DNA of 64,000 bases from Cricetomys ansorgei (taxonomy: Eukaryota > Chordata > Mammalia > Rodentia > Nesomyidae), in NCBI GenBank assembly GCA_026225945.1, contig JAMJFZ010000114.1, positions 1 to 64,000 of the forward strand, in the 5' to 3' direction. Below, in pieces: positions 44,515 through 56,549 of this stretch. How positions within the stretch are numbered: position 1 is the stretch's first letter; each line of letters begins with the position of its first letter. The notes under the pieces were generated by a model, which saw only the letters and a list, made by a program, of their open reading frames with translations, had not been told where the DNA came from and did no database searches. A program made the position numbers and the translations under genes.

Positions 44515-47401
44515 TCAGTCCCAGTCACTGTCCTCTGAGGAGGAGGAGGAGGAGGAGGAGACCCGAAGGTCCTCATAGAGGACACTCACTGGCACCTGGG
44601 AGCAGTGAGCTCCCTGGCTGTTCTCCAGGAAGGCGGGGCTCTCTGGGGAAGGTGTTTGCTTCTCCATGGGAAGCTCTGGGGTCATTGGCTGGAACCTGCA
44701 GCTCCAGGAATCACCTTCTTGTCTGGTGAAGATCATCCTCAGAGCTCCTGCTGCATGAGGTTCCGCAGAGGGCTGATGCGGTGAGTCCACACAGGGTCTG
44801 ACCCAGATCAGAGCCGCCCTGCTCTGGAGCTGCTGTTGGTCAGTGCTGGGCAGCTGGCCTGGAGCTTCCCGGCTCATTGAAGATTCCAGGTGTTCTTGCA
44901 TGGGAGGAGCCTGAATTTCTGTGGAGGCCTTGGAAAGAGGCCTTGCCTTGGTCTCTTCTGGCGGATTAGAGTGGACTCTGCGTTTTTTGGGGGGGTTCTG
45001 GCTCGGCTGCCTGGGGTCCAGGGAAGGATTTCTGCCTGAGACCCACATGCTGTGTGGAAGCATCTGTCTCTGCCTGGAAGAGTCCAGATGCTGTCTGGGC
45101 TGGGGTTTCCCACTGACGGTCCCAATGGGATCTTGCCCAGAACCTCTCCTGCACTCAGGAGTTATCCTCGGCCTGTTGAAGTGCTGTGAACAAGACAAAC
45201 ACATGGAGACTCTGTGATGCCTTTGCCTGAGTAAAATCAAAGACTCTGAAAGCTAGGAAACAGACTCATTCGGGCAGCTGCTGGGATTCTCACAATAGTA
45301 AAAGTCAGTAGAAGCTCCCATTCAAGGGGATGTGATGGCCCACATCAGGTACCTAGGGGGTGGGAGGTGTTTGTGCTCTAGGTCGAGAACAGCCTCAGCC
45401 TCCCTGCAAAGGTCAGGTGACCCTCACTCCCATAACAGAAATGGGTCTGCACACGTACATGTGTTTGCTGTCATTGCGCAGAGGACACAAAACATTCCTA
45501 TCCGGTACAGACAGAGAGGAAGCTAGGAAGAAGGGCATATCATTCTTGGGTCAGGAGACACAATGAGATTCAGATTCCAACAACACTCTGCTCATCGTTC
45601 TAATCCCTTCACATGGCCTATGGAGACCACACAAGTCATTCTTAGAGGCCATGGCCGGAACCAGCCAAAGCTCACAGAGCTCTAGGGGCCAACAGGTCAG
45701 ATTGGAAGAAAGAGGTGCCTTTCCTCTCCTTAGCGTTCTCCAAGGCAAGTCTAGATTTTAGACAGTTGTAGCTCATCCTAACTAGGGTTTCTAGAGCTAG
45801 TAGAGTCAGCCTGTCCACAGTTACTCTTACAAAGAAACCCTGAAATGCTAGCTGATTCAGTTGGTCAGAGAGAGCTTTGGTCCACTATGGTCTTGGCGAA
45901 AAACATGGCAGCCGGGGGGCAGACATCGTACTGGAGGTGGAGCCTCCAGGTCTGGAGATCAACTATCATGAAGACAAAGAATGCCAGAGAGATTCTCCAT
46001 CTGGCTCCAACCCTGGGGAGACCTCAAGGCCCACACCCAGGGACATACTTCCTCCAGACAAGCCACACAGACTCCATCAAGGCCATACTCCCCAATAGCT
46101 CCACCCTCTGTGACCCTCCATTTTCACGCAAACCCCCACACTCCAGAAACCATGGGTTCCAGAAGCAGCACCCGATCTCTGGAGAGACAGCAAGGTCACC
46201 AGAAAGCTAGGAGAGCACTTCTGTTTGGAATCCTTCTGCCAATCAGAAGGATTGACGACCTAGGGTCCAAGATCAAAGTCCATGCTCGAGGACAGCTGAA
46301 CTGAACCCTGGCCACCCTCAAGGACAGCTGCTCTACAAATGGGAGCCCACAATGCGGAGGCTCGCTCACTCATCCAGACCCATGTCAATGGGAAACTATG
46401 ACAATGCCTCATAGGATCCTTGCTGCCACCTGGAGCGTTTCAGGAATCAGACACGGGGCATGCACTGAGGATAAGAGGGGAGCAGAGAGGCCAGAGGGCA
46501 GGCGGAGGCCAGAGCACAGGGAATGGACTTACGGGAACACAGGCTTGGCTCTTGCTGCCAGACAGGTTGAGTGGCTGGCCTCTCCTTTGCTGAGCCTTGG
46601 GAGGTTTGGGGACAGGAGCCTTCCCCTGCTGCTCTTGGACCCTGTGGGACAGACAGTGGTGCGGGCACAAGTCAGACCCCCTCTCAGATGCACAGACTGG
46701 CTTGCAGCAGCTCTCTGACCCTTTCAGGCTTTGGGGACTGAGAGAGGACCCACGCTTGTTGTCTCCGCTGAGCTTGGGGCCACCTAGAGCCTTCCCTCTT
46801 GCCAGACCATTCCCCTTTTCCCCAAAACTCACCTCTGTCTGGTGGCTTGATGGGGTGCCTGGTCTCTCTCAGTCTGGCTCATGGGCCCTGGCCTCTGGGG
46901 ACGCAGGGGCCGGCCAGGAGACCGGTTCTCCTTCTCCTCCTTGGATGGCAGAGGCTGTGCCACTAAGACCACAGAGCCGCACCTGATGGGGCACCTCCTG
47001 TTCCCTGCCTTGTGGCCAAAGGCCCCACAGTCTCTGCATTTCACCTGTGAATGGCAAAGGGGATGCAGTGTAGCTGCCAGCTGGCTGGCTCCTTAAGACC
47101 CTATTGAGACTTGAAGCCCTGTCTGAGCAGTCTTCTCAGCCGACAGCCCAGAACTCAAACTCGCAGGTGTGTGACAACACCCAAGAGCCTGTCTCCCCCA
47201 GCCTCAGCCCCAGACACCTACATCCTCAGTGTTTGCTGACACCTATAGGGCTCTGCTTACCCTAGGGTTCTCTTCTTCCGCCGGGGGAACCTTCAGGGCC
47301 ATGGGGCCTCTTGGCCCACTCTGCACTCTCTGAGCAAGAGGGCTCCTGTGGCCCTGGACCTTCACGAGGGCTGCCTGTCTGCTGTTTGAAGGTGGCTTCA
47401 T
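44515..47401 (-). CDS. Fam90a: FAM90A-family zinc-knuckle protein, gene 5 (376 aa)
   Basis: Exons are 47261-47401, 46833-47044, 46533-46641 and 44515-45183. The last exon is 6 nt longer than in genes 1-4: the C-terminal serine run has eight residues, by expansion of a TCC codon repeat (GGA on the plus strand at about 44540-44560). Otherwise the protein equals genes 3-4. Genes 7 and 8 share the eight-serine state, as does the frameshifted gene 6. The leader exon ends at 48394, and its upstream open frame is shifted (see finding). Confidence 0.88.
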
Positions 47402-47900
47402 CTTCTGCTACTCTTGGTTTGGATTTCCTGAATCAACAGGAGATAAAGTGTTTTGATCCGGAAACTTCAACAGAGTGACCTGACAACACCATGGGGCCTG
47501 CTGCTGGCTAGGAAATGGCGATGCAGTGTGTGTGCACCTCCCAAGCCTGTCTTAACTGGGGCATGTGTCCTTGAAATGGGATTGTCCTGGCCATGCTCCT
47601 CTTGAGGATTGATCAGTGACACACACATCCTCAGGAGGCTGGCTCAAACTGCACTGACAAGATGGAGCTTGAGCCATTCCTTACAAAGTCCCATCAAGGA
47701 GAGCTGAAACCACTTTATCTCTTTCTTAGTGCAGACAACACTACTCACATCACAATATTTCTCTTTTAATTCAGTTCCATTGTCCAAGCTCTTCGTTAGA
47801 TGTACTCATGGCTTTTCCCCAGTTTTATTTTTTATTTTATTTGTATTTTTTGAGTCTGTCGGTATTGCTTTTGTGGAATTATTCTTGAGTGTGTATTTTG

Positions 47901-47957
<57 letters not shown>

Positions 47958-48393
47958 CTGGATTCCTTCATGAGGCCTAGCACAATTCAGGTGTGTCTTT
48001 TAGCTCTGTCTTCCAACCTAAGTCCTGTCATGCCTTATTTTCACTCAGGATTTTTCAGAAATTTTCTAATGTGTCCTTGAATTTATAATGTGCCCAAGTT
48101 AGCCTCTACCCACAAAAGCGCTTTAAGTTTCTGTTGTTTCATTTACTTCTAACTTCCCTGTGATTCAGGGAGTTGACAATACCAAGTCATAGAGTGCCTA
48201 ACACACTTCATCCCGATCCTATGTCAGGAATATCAGTGTTTTGAGACCTTCTTTGATACTCACATGGAATTTCTAAAGGCAGGTAAGAATTAGGACCTCG
48301 GCTAGAGCAAGCGAACAACTTGGCCTTGTAGCCCACTACAGCCTGGGTTGAGGAGGAGCAAGCTCTCGATGGCCTTGCTTCTGGGAGACTCAC

Positions 48394-48952
48394 CTTCCGA
48401 GTGCAGCAGAACAACCTCCAAATCTCCAAGCACAGTTTCGAAGGAAGGTGCCGGAGGAGTCCTTCAGGAGAGTAGAAGGCTGCTCTCCCTACTGAAAACA
48501 GCCTCCTCTTCTGTCAGTCTAGCATGCTGGATGTCAGTGTAGGGGCTGGTCTTCAGCAGAAAGTGGTATCCCAAAGGAATAAGTTGTAGTGGAAGCAGCA
48601 AAGGGAGTGGGCTTGCTTGCCCCTTGCTGCCAGCAGCTCAAATGAAAAGCTGTCTGTGATTTTCCCAGGAAGGTGTGGCCTAAAGGAAAGGTGTGTCTGC
48701 TTTACCCAATGAGCATTCAGAGAGTGTGTGTCCACCCAGCGGAGGCACAAATAAACAGCTTTACCCTTTCTAGGTCTTAACACTCATCTCTTGCTGACTG
48801 GATGGTCTGGGACCGTGTCCACCCCAGCAGGCAGCCAGTAGACCACCACTATTGTTTGAGCCAAAAGTAGAGCCAAGGGTGCTTCTTGGCTTGGGGTGCA
48901 CCTCTGGCAACAAATTCAAGGAAGTCTGGGAACTCTGGTGAGTCATCCAATC
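48394..48952 (-). promoter_or_regulatory. 5' leader exon and putative promoter block, gene 5
   Basis: The donor follows 48394. AP-1 type motif at 48939-48945. An extra base near 48499 ('gaaaacagcc' instead of 'gaaaacgcc') shifts the long upstream frame seen in units 1-4. Confidence 0.5.
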
Positions 48953-50145
48953 GAACAATAATAGCCTGAGTGGAAAATGAAGGCTCTAAAGCAGAGAAAT
49001 CATTGCCCCACAAACAAACAAACAAACAAATATACAAAGAAACACACCAACAAACCAAACCATAGAAAGCATTCCTAAGCCTAAACAGGAGAATTCTATC
49101 AAGATCTAGAGGCGATTAGCATACCAAACACACTAGAACCGAAAGGAAAGTTCCTGAGCCCACACCTAAGGATCAAAACTTCAACCCTACAGGTCAAAGA
49201 GAGGATAATAAAAGCAGCAAGAGCAAAAGACAAACCTACGAAAGTAGAGCCATTAGAAAGAGATGTCAGTTCAATGTAGAGACTCTAAGGGCCACAAGGG
49301 CCTGGACAGATGTGGAACAAACTCTTCTCTGAGCACAGATGCCAGCCCAGACGATTATACCCAGACAAACTATCCACTACAATCCTAGGAGGTAATGAGA
49401 TAAGACATTCTGTGTGAAAAGCAAGCTCCTTGTGTGCTAACCCTCCTTCCTCAGGGGTGAGGATTTTGGATTTCCTGTATCAGAAGAACACAACACAGTT
49501 CCCACAGTTTTTAACTGGGAAACAAAAGGAAATGTCACGAGGAGCATATGTGGTGTGCTTTTGGCCATTCCTGTGATCCCACCTAGAAGCCTTGTGCGAC
49601 CCAGGTTTAGGTCCTGGGAATTGAAACCTTGCGGTAATGTGTCCTTGTAGAATGATCCCAGATGTCAAAATCTGTTCAAGAACATATACTTAAGAGACTG
49701 CCGTGACCCTCCCACCCAAGATTCACCTGCCAACCCCATATTCATTCCCAGAACACTTGTATGCTTCTCACTTCTCATCTGAAGGAAAATTGGTTCAAGA
49801 GGCACAGCTGAGGTCTAAGTATCTGCTCCTGGTGTCTCCATGGGTGCCCTGACCTTGAGAGGCCAGAGAGTCATCCTGTGTTGTTCCTGTAACCGGTTTC
49901 TGGAAGTCAAGGAGGTCAGAGTCTTCCCTGCCAAAGCTCTTCCTTCCAAGGCAGGGCCTGAGGAAGGACTGGCCTGTCACTGTGTGACCTTATGTTCACA
50001 GGGGTGAGGGACCCTGTGGACAGTGTCCACAGTTGTGTTGAGTGCCACTCATGTTTGTGGATTGGTGTGGGACCTTGGGTAGTGTCCAAAACCCCATGAG
50101 GTTAGCATGAGAACAGCAGTGCAGACTATAGATTTGGGAAAACAA

Positions 50146-50151
50146 TTTATT
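50146..50151 (-). terminator. Polyadenylation signal AATAAA, gene 6
   Basis: Located 387 bases past the position of the normal stop codon of gene 6. Confidence 0.75.
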
Positions 50152-50537
50152 GATCACAGGGGAAAATGTCTTACAAGGTGACAACGGGTGTTTAATTGTT
50201 AACAGCAAAGTTACTTAGAAAAGAATATGTGTTGTAGGTCCCTGCTACTGACAATGGGCCTGCTTGACTTGATCCAGGTGCTTTCCATTGGCACCCTCAG
50301 AGTCCAGAGTCCACACAGAGGTGAAGCTTCTGCTGAGAGCCGTCACTCCAAACATGATAGGAGTTCTCAGGGGTGCAGTTCCTCTCAGTGTCAGTCAGCC
50401 AGCTCTCACCTTCACAAGAGGAGGTGCCTTCCCAGTAGTGCCTCTTTGACCAGAGGAGAAGGCCACAGTGTGCCCCTCTGGAAACCTCCTTCGGTCTGAG
50501 CTCGCTCGGAGATGCCAAAGTCATCCCACCTGGAGGC

Positions 50538-53426
50538 TCAGTCCCAGTCACTGTCCTCTGAGGAGGAGGAGGAGGAGGAGGAGACCCGAAGGTCCTCATA
50601 GAGGACACTCACTGGCACCTGGGAGCAGTGAGCTCCCTGGCTGTTCTCCAGGAAGGCGGGGCTCTCTGGGGAAGGTGTTTGCTTCTCCATGGGAAGCTCT
50701 GGGGTCATTGGCTGGAACCTGCAGCTCCAGGAATCACCTTCTTGTCTGGTGAAGATCATCCTCAGAGCTCCTGCTGCATGAGGTTCCGCAGAGGGCTGAT
50801 GCGGTGAGTCCACACAGGGTCTGACCCAGATCAGAGCCGCCCTGCTCTGGAGCTGCTGTTGGTCAGTGCTGGGCAGCTGGCCTGGAGCTTCCCGGCTCAT
50901 TGAAGATTCCAGGTGTTCTTGCATGGGAGGAGCCTGAATTTCTGTGGAGGCCTTGGAAAGAGGCCTTGCCTTGGTCTCTTCTGGCGGATTAGAGTGGACT
51001 CTGCGTTTTTTTGGGGGGGTTCTGGCTCGGCTGCCTGGGGTCCAGGGAAGGATTTCTGCCTGAGACCCACATGCTGTGTGGAAGCATCTGTCTCTGCCTG
51101 GAAGAGTCCAGATGCTGTCTGGGCTGGGGTTTCCCACTGACGGTCCCAATGGGATCTTGCCCAGAACCTCTCCTGCACTCAGGAGTTATCCTCGGCCTGT
51201 TGAAGTGCTGTGAACAAGACAAACACATGGAGACTCTGTGATGCCTTTGCCTGAGTAAAATCAAAGACTCTGAAAGCTAGGAAACAGACTCATTCGGGCA
51301 GCTGCTGGGATTCTCACAATAGTAAAAGTCAGTAGAAGCTCCCATTCAAGGGGATGTGATGGCCCACATCAGGTACCTAGGGGGTGGGAGGTGTTTGTGC
51401 TCTAGGTCGAGAACAGCCTCAGCCTCCCTGCAAAGGTCAGGTGACCCTCACTCCCATAACAGAAATGGGTCTGCACACGTACATGTGTTTGCTGTCATTG
51501 CGCAGAGGACACAAAACATTCCTATCCGGACAGACAGAGAGGAAGCTAGGAAGAAGGGCATATCATTCTTGGGTCAGGAGACACAATGAGATTCAGATTC
51601 CAACAACACTCTGCTCATCGTTCTAATCCCTTCACATGGCCTATGGAGACCACACAAGTCATTCTTAGAGGCCATGGCCGGAACCAGCCAAAGCTCACAG
51701 AGCTCTAGGGGCCAACAGGTCAGATTGGAAGAAAGAGGTGCCTTTCCTCTCCTTAGCGTTCTCCAAGGCAAGTCTAGATTTTAGACAGTTGTAGCTCATC
51801 CTAACTAGGGTTTCTAGAGCTAGTAGAGTCAGCCTGTCCACAGTTACTCTTACAAAGAAACCCTGAAATGCTAGCTGATTCAGTTGGTCAGAGAGAGCTT
51901 TGGTCCACTATGGTCTTGGCGAAAAACATGGCAGCCGGGGGGCAGACATCGTACTGGAGGTGGAGCCTCCAGGTCTGGAGATCAACTATCATGAAGACAA
52001 AGAATGCCAGAGAGATTCTCCATCTGGCTCCAACCCTGGGGAGACCTCAAGGCCCACACCCAGGGACATACTTCCTCCAGACAAGCCACACAGACTCCAT
52101 CAAGGCCATACTCCCCAATAGCTCCACCCTCTGTGACCCTCCATTTTCACGCAAACCCCCACACTCCAGAAACCATGGGTTCCAGAAGCAGCACCCGATC
52201 TCTGGAGAGACAGCAAGGTCACCAGAAAGCTAGGAGAGCACTTCTGTTTGGAATCCTTCTGCCAATCAGAAGGATTGACGACCTAGGGTCCAAGATCAAA
52301 GTCCATGCTCGAGGACAGCTGAACTGAACCCTGGCCACCCTCAAGGACAGCTGCTCTACAAATGGGAGCCCACAATGCGGAGGCTCGCTCACTCACCCAG
52401 ACCCATGTCAATGGGAAACTATGACAATGCCTCATAGGATCCTTGCTGCCACCTGGAGCGTTTCAGGAATCAGACACGGGGCATGCACTGAGGATAAGAG
52501 GGGAGCAGAGAGAGGCCAGAGGGCAGGCGGAGGCCAGAGCACAGGGAATGGACTTACGGGAACACAGGCTTGGCTCTTGCTGCCAGACAGGTTGAGTGGC
52601 TGGCCTCTCCTTTGCTGAGCCTTGGGAGGTTTGGGGACAGGAGCCTTCCCCTGCTGCTCTTGGACCCTGTGGGACAGACAGTGGTGCGGGCACAAGTCAG
52701 ACCCCCTCTCAGATGCACAGACTGGCTTGCAGCAGCTCTCTGACCCTTTCAGGCTTTGGGGACTGAGAGAGGACCCACGCTTGTTGTCTCCGCTGAGCTT
52801 GGGGCCACCTAGAGCCTTCCCTCTTGCCAGACCATTCCCCTTTTCCCCAAAACTCACCTCTGTCTGGTGGCTTGATGGGGTGCCTGGTCTCTCTCAGTCT
52901 GGCTCATGGGCCCTGGCCTCTGGGGACGCAGGGGCCGGCCAGGAGACCGGTTCTCCTTCTCCTCCTTGGATGGCAGAGGCTGTGCCACTAAGACCACAGA
53001 GCCGCACCTGATGGGGCACCTCCTGTTCCCTGCCTTGTGGCCAAAGGCCCCACAGTCTCTGCATTTCACCTGTGAATGGCAAAGGGGATGCAGTGTAGCT
53101 GCCAGCTGGCTGGCTCCTTAAGACCCTATTGAGACTTGAAGCCCTGTCTGAGCAGTCTTCTCAGCCGACAGCCCAGAACTCAAACTCGCAGGTGTGTGAC
53201 AACACCCAAGAGCCTGTCTCCCCCAGCCTCAGCCCCAGACACCTACATCCTCAGTGTTTGCTGACACCTATAGGGCTCTGCTTACCCTAGGGTTCTCTTC
53301 TTCCGCCGGGGGAACCTTCAGGGCCATGGGGCCTCTTGGCCCACTCTGCACTCTCTGAGCAAGAGGGCTCCTGTGGCCCTGGACCTTCACGAGGGCTGCC
53401 TGTCTGCTGTTTGAAGGTGGCTTCAT
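50538..53426 (-). pseudogene. Fam90a: FAM90A gene 6, frameshifted in the last exon
   Basis: Exons are 53286-53426, 52858-53069, 52558-52666 and 50538-51207. Exons 1-3 encode the same protein as genes 3-5. The last exon has one extra base: the coding-strand run is C7A7 instead of C7A6 (plus-strand T run 51006-51012). The frame breaks inside the basic cluster PPKK/RRV and ends five codons later at 50989, giving a predicted 226-residue product. It keeps the zinc knuckle but loses half the nuclear-type signal and the whole conserved C-terminus. Downstream codons remain otherwise intact with eight serines, so the lesion is recent or is a homopolymer sequencing error. Confidence 0.8.
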
Positions 53427-53939
53427 CTTCTGCTACTCTTGGTTTGGATTTCCTGAATCAACAGGAGATAAAGTGTTTTGATCCGGAAACTTCAACAGAG
53501 TGACCTGACAACACCATGGGGCCTGCTGCTGGCTAGGAAATGGCGATGCAGTGTGTGTGCACCTCCCAAGCCTGTCTTAACTGGGGCATGTGTCCTTGAA
53601 ATGGGATTGTCCTGGCCATGCTCCTCTTGAGGATTGATCAGTGACACACACATCCTCAGGAGGCTGGCTCAAACTGCACTGACAAGATGGAGCTTGAGCC
53701 ATTCCTTACAAAGTCCCATCAAGGAGAGCTGAAACCACTTTATCTCTTTCTTAGTGCAGACAACACTACTCACATCACAATATTTCTCTTTTAATTCAGT
53801 TCCATTGTCCAAGCTCTTCGTTAGATGTACTCATGGCTTTTCCCCAGTTTTATTTTTTATTTTATTTGTATTTTTTGAGTCTGTCGGTATTGCTTTTGTG
53901 GAATTATTCTTGAGTGTGTATTTGTGTGTGTGTGTGTTT

Positions 53940-53979
<40 letters not shown>

Positions 53980-54415
53980 CTGGATTCCTTCATGAGGCCT
54001 AGCACAATTCAGGTGTGTCTTTTAGCTCTGTCTTCCAACCTAAGTCCTGTCATGCCTTATTTTCACTCAGGATTTTTCAGAAATTTTCTAATGTGTCCTT
54101 GAATTTATAATGTGCCCAAGTTAGCCTCTACCCACAAAAGCGCTTTAAGTTTCTGTTGTTTCATTTACTTCTAACTTCCCTGTGATTCAGGGAGTTGACA
54201 ATACCAAGTCATAGAGTGCCTAACACACTTCATCCCGATCCTATGTCAGGAATATCAGTGTTTTGAGACCTTCTTTGATACTCACATGGAATTTCTAAAG
54301 GCAGGTAAGAATTAGGACCTCGGCTAGAGCAAGCGAACAACTTGGCCTTGTAGCCCACTACAGCCTGGGTTGAGGAGGAGCAAGCTCTCGATGGCCTTGC
54401 TTCTGGGAGACTCAC

Positions 54416-54974
54416 CTTCCGAGTGCAGCAGAACAACCTCCAAATCTCCAAGCACAGTTTCGAAGGAAGGTGCCGGAGGAGTCCTTCAGGAGAGTAGAAG
54501 GCTGCTCTTCCCTACTGAAAACGCCTCCTCTTCTGTCAGTCTAGCATGCTGGATGTCAGTGTAGGGGCTGGTCTTCAGCAGAAAGTGGTATCCCAAAGGA
54601 ATAAGTTGTAGTGGAAGCAGCAAAGGGAGTGGGCTTGCTTGCCCCTTGCTGCCAGCAGCTCAAATGAAAAGCTGTCTGTGATTTTCCCAGGAAGGTGTGG
54701 CCTAAAGGAAAGGTGTGTCTGCTTTACCCAATGAGCATTCAGAGAGTGTGTGTCCACCCAGCGGAGGCACAAATAAACAGCTTTACCCTTTCTAGGTCTT
54801 AACACTCATCTCTTGCTGACTGGATGGTCTGGGACCGTGTCCACCCCAGCAGGCAGCCAGTAGACCACCACTATTGTTTGAGCCAAAAGTAGAGCCAAGG
54901 GTGCTTCTTGGCTTGGGGTGCACCTCTGGCAACAAATTCAAGGAAGTCTGGGAACTCTGGTGAGTCATCCAATC
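54416..54974 (-). promoter_or_regulatory. 5' leader exon and putative promoter block, gene 6
   Basis: The donor follows 54416. AP-1 type motif at 54961-54967. An extra T near 54508 ('gctgctcttccc') shifts the upstream frame, independently of the change in unit 5. Confidence 0.5.
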
Positions 54975-56157
54975 GAACAATAATAGCCTGAGTGGAAAAT
55001 GAAGGCTCTAAAGCAGAGAAATCATTGCCCCACAAACAAACAAACAAACAAATATACAAAGAAACACACCAACAAACCAAACCATAGAAAGCATTCCTAA
55101 GCCTAAACAGGAGAATTCTATCAAGATCTAGAGGCGATTAGCATACCAAACACACTAGAACCGAAAGGAAAGTTCCTGAGCCCACACCTAAGGATCAAAA
55201 CTTCAACCCTACAGGTCAAAGAGAGGATAATAAAAGCAGCAAGAGCAAAAGACAAACCTACGAAAGTAGAGCCATTAGAAAGAGATGTCAGTTCAATGTA
55301 GAGACTCTAAGGGCCACAAGGGCCTGGACAGATGTGGAACAAACTCTTCTCTGAGCACAGATGCCAGCCCAGACGATTATACCCAGACAAACTATCCACT
55401 ACAATCCTAGGAGGTAATGAGATAAGACATTCTGTGTGAAAAGCAAGCTCCTTGTGTGCTAACCCTCCTTCCTCAGGGGTGAGGATTTTGGATTTCCTGT
55501 ATCAGAAGAACACAACACAGTTTTAACTGGGAAACAAAAGGAAATGTCACGAGGAGCATATGTGGTGTGCTTTTGGCCATTCCTGTGATCCCACCTAGAA
55601 GCCTTGTGCGACCCAGGTTTAGGTCCTGGGAATTGAAACCTTGCGGTAATGTGTCCTTGTAGAATGATCCCAGATGTCAAAATCTGTTCAAGAACATATA
55701 CTTAAGAGACTGCCGTGACCCTCCCACCCAAGATTCACCTGCCAACCCCATATTCATTCCCAGAACACTTGTATGCTTCTCACTTCTCATCTGAAGGAAA
55801 ATTGGTTCAAGAGGCACAGCTGAGGTCTAAGTATCTGCTCCTGGTGTCTCCATGGGTGCCCTGACCTTGAGAGGCCAGAGAGTCATCCTGTGTTGTTCCT
55901 GTAACCGGTTTCTGGAAGTCAAGGAGGTCAGAGTCTTCCCTGCCAAAGCTCTTCCTTCCAAGGCAGGGCCTGAGGAAGGACTGGCCTGTCACTGTGTGAC
56001 CTTATGTTCACAGGGGTGAGGGACCCTGTGGACAGTGTCCACAGTTGTGTTGAGTGCCACTCATGTTTGTGGATTGGTGTGGGACCTTGGGTAGTGTCCA
56101 AAACCCCATGAGGTTAGCATGAGAACAGCAGTGCAGACTATAGATTTGGGAAAACAA

Positions 56158-56163
56158 TTTATT
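56158..56163 (-). terminator. Polyadenylation signal AATAAA, gene 7
   Basis: Located 387 bases past the stop codon of gene 7. Confidence 0.75.
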
Positions 56164-56549
56164 GATCACAGGGGAAAATGTCTTACAAGGTGACAACGGG
56201 TGTTTAATTGTTAACAGCAAAGTTACTTAGAAAAGAATATGTGTTGTAGGTCCCTGCTACTGACAATGGGCCTGCTTGACTTGATCCAGGTGCTTTCCAT
56301 TGGCACCCTCAGAGTCCAGAGTCCACACAGAGGTGAAGCTTCTGCTGAGAGCCGTCACTCCAAACATGATAGGAGTTCTCAGGGGTGCAGTTCCTCTCAG
56401 TGTCAGTCAGCCAGCTCTCACCTTCACAAGAGGAGGTGCCTTCCCAGTAGTGCCTCTTTGACCAGAGGAGAAGGCCACAGTGTGCCCCTCTGGAAACCTC
56501 CTTCGGTCTGAGCTCGCTCGGAGATGCCAAAGTCATCCCACCTGGAGGC

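Larger units (their letters stand above)
44123..50145 (-). repeat. Array unit 5 (6023 bp)
   Basis: Same layout. The GT tract at about 47890-47955 has lost its central 'gag' interruption. L1 ORF1-like piece about 49102-49427. It has a private ~10-bp insertion near 49499 that duplicates part of 'cacagtt', and a 1-bp insertion near 45506 in intron 3. Confidence 0.95.
50146..56157 (-). repeat. Array unit 6 (6012 bp)
   Basis: Same layout. GT tract about 53916-53976 (longest run (TG)17). L1 ORF1-like piece about 55124-55449. It has a private 2-bp 'ag' insertion in intron 3 near 52512 and carries the frameshifted gene. Confidence 0.95.

Noticed and set aside
51000..51030. Programmed ribosomal frameshift at the A7 run of gene 6
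   Set aside because: The codon phase does not give a classical X-XXY-YYZ slippery heptamer with a supporting downstream structure that I can see, and the other genes have A6 in frame. A plain insertion is simpler.
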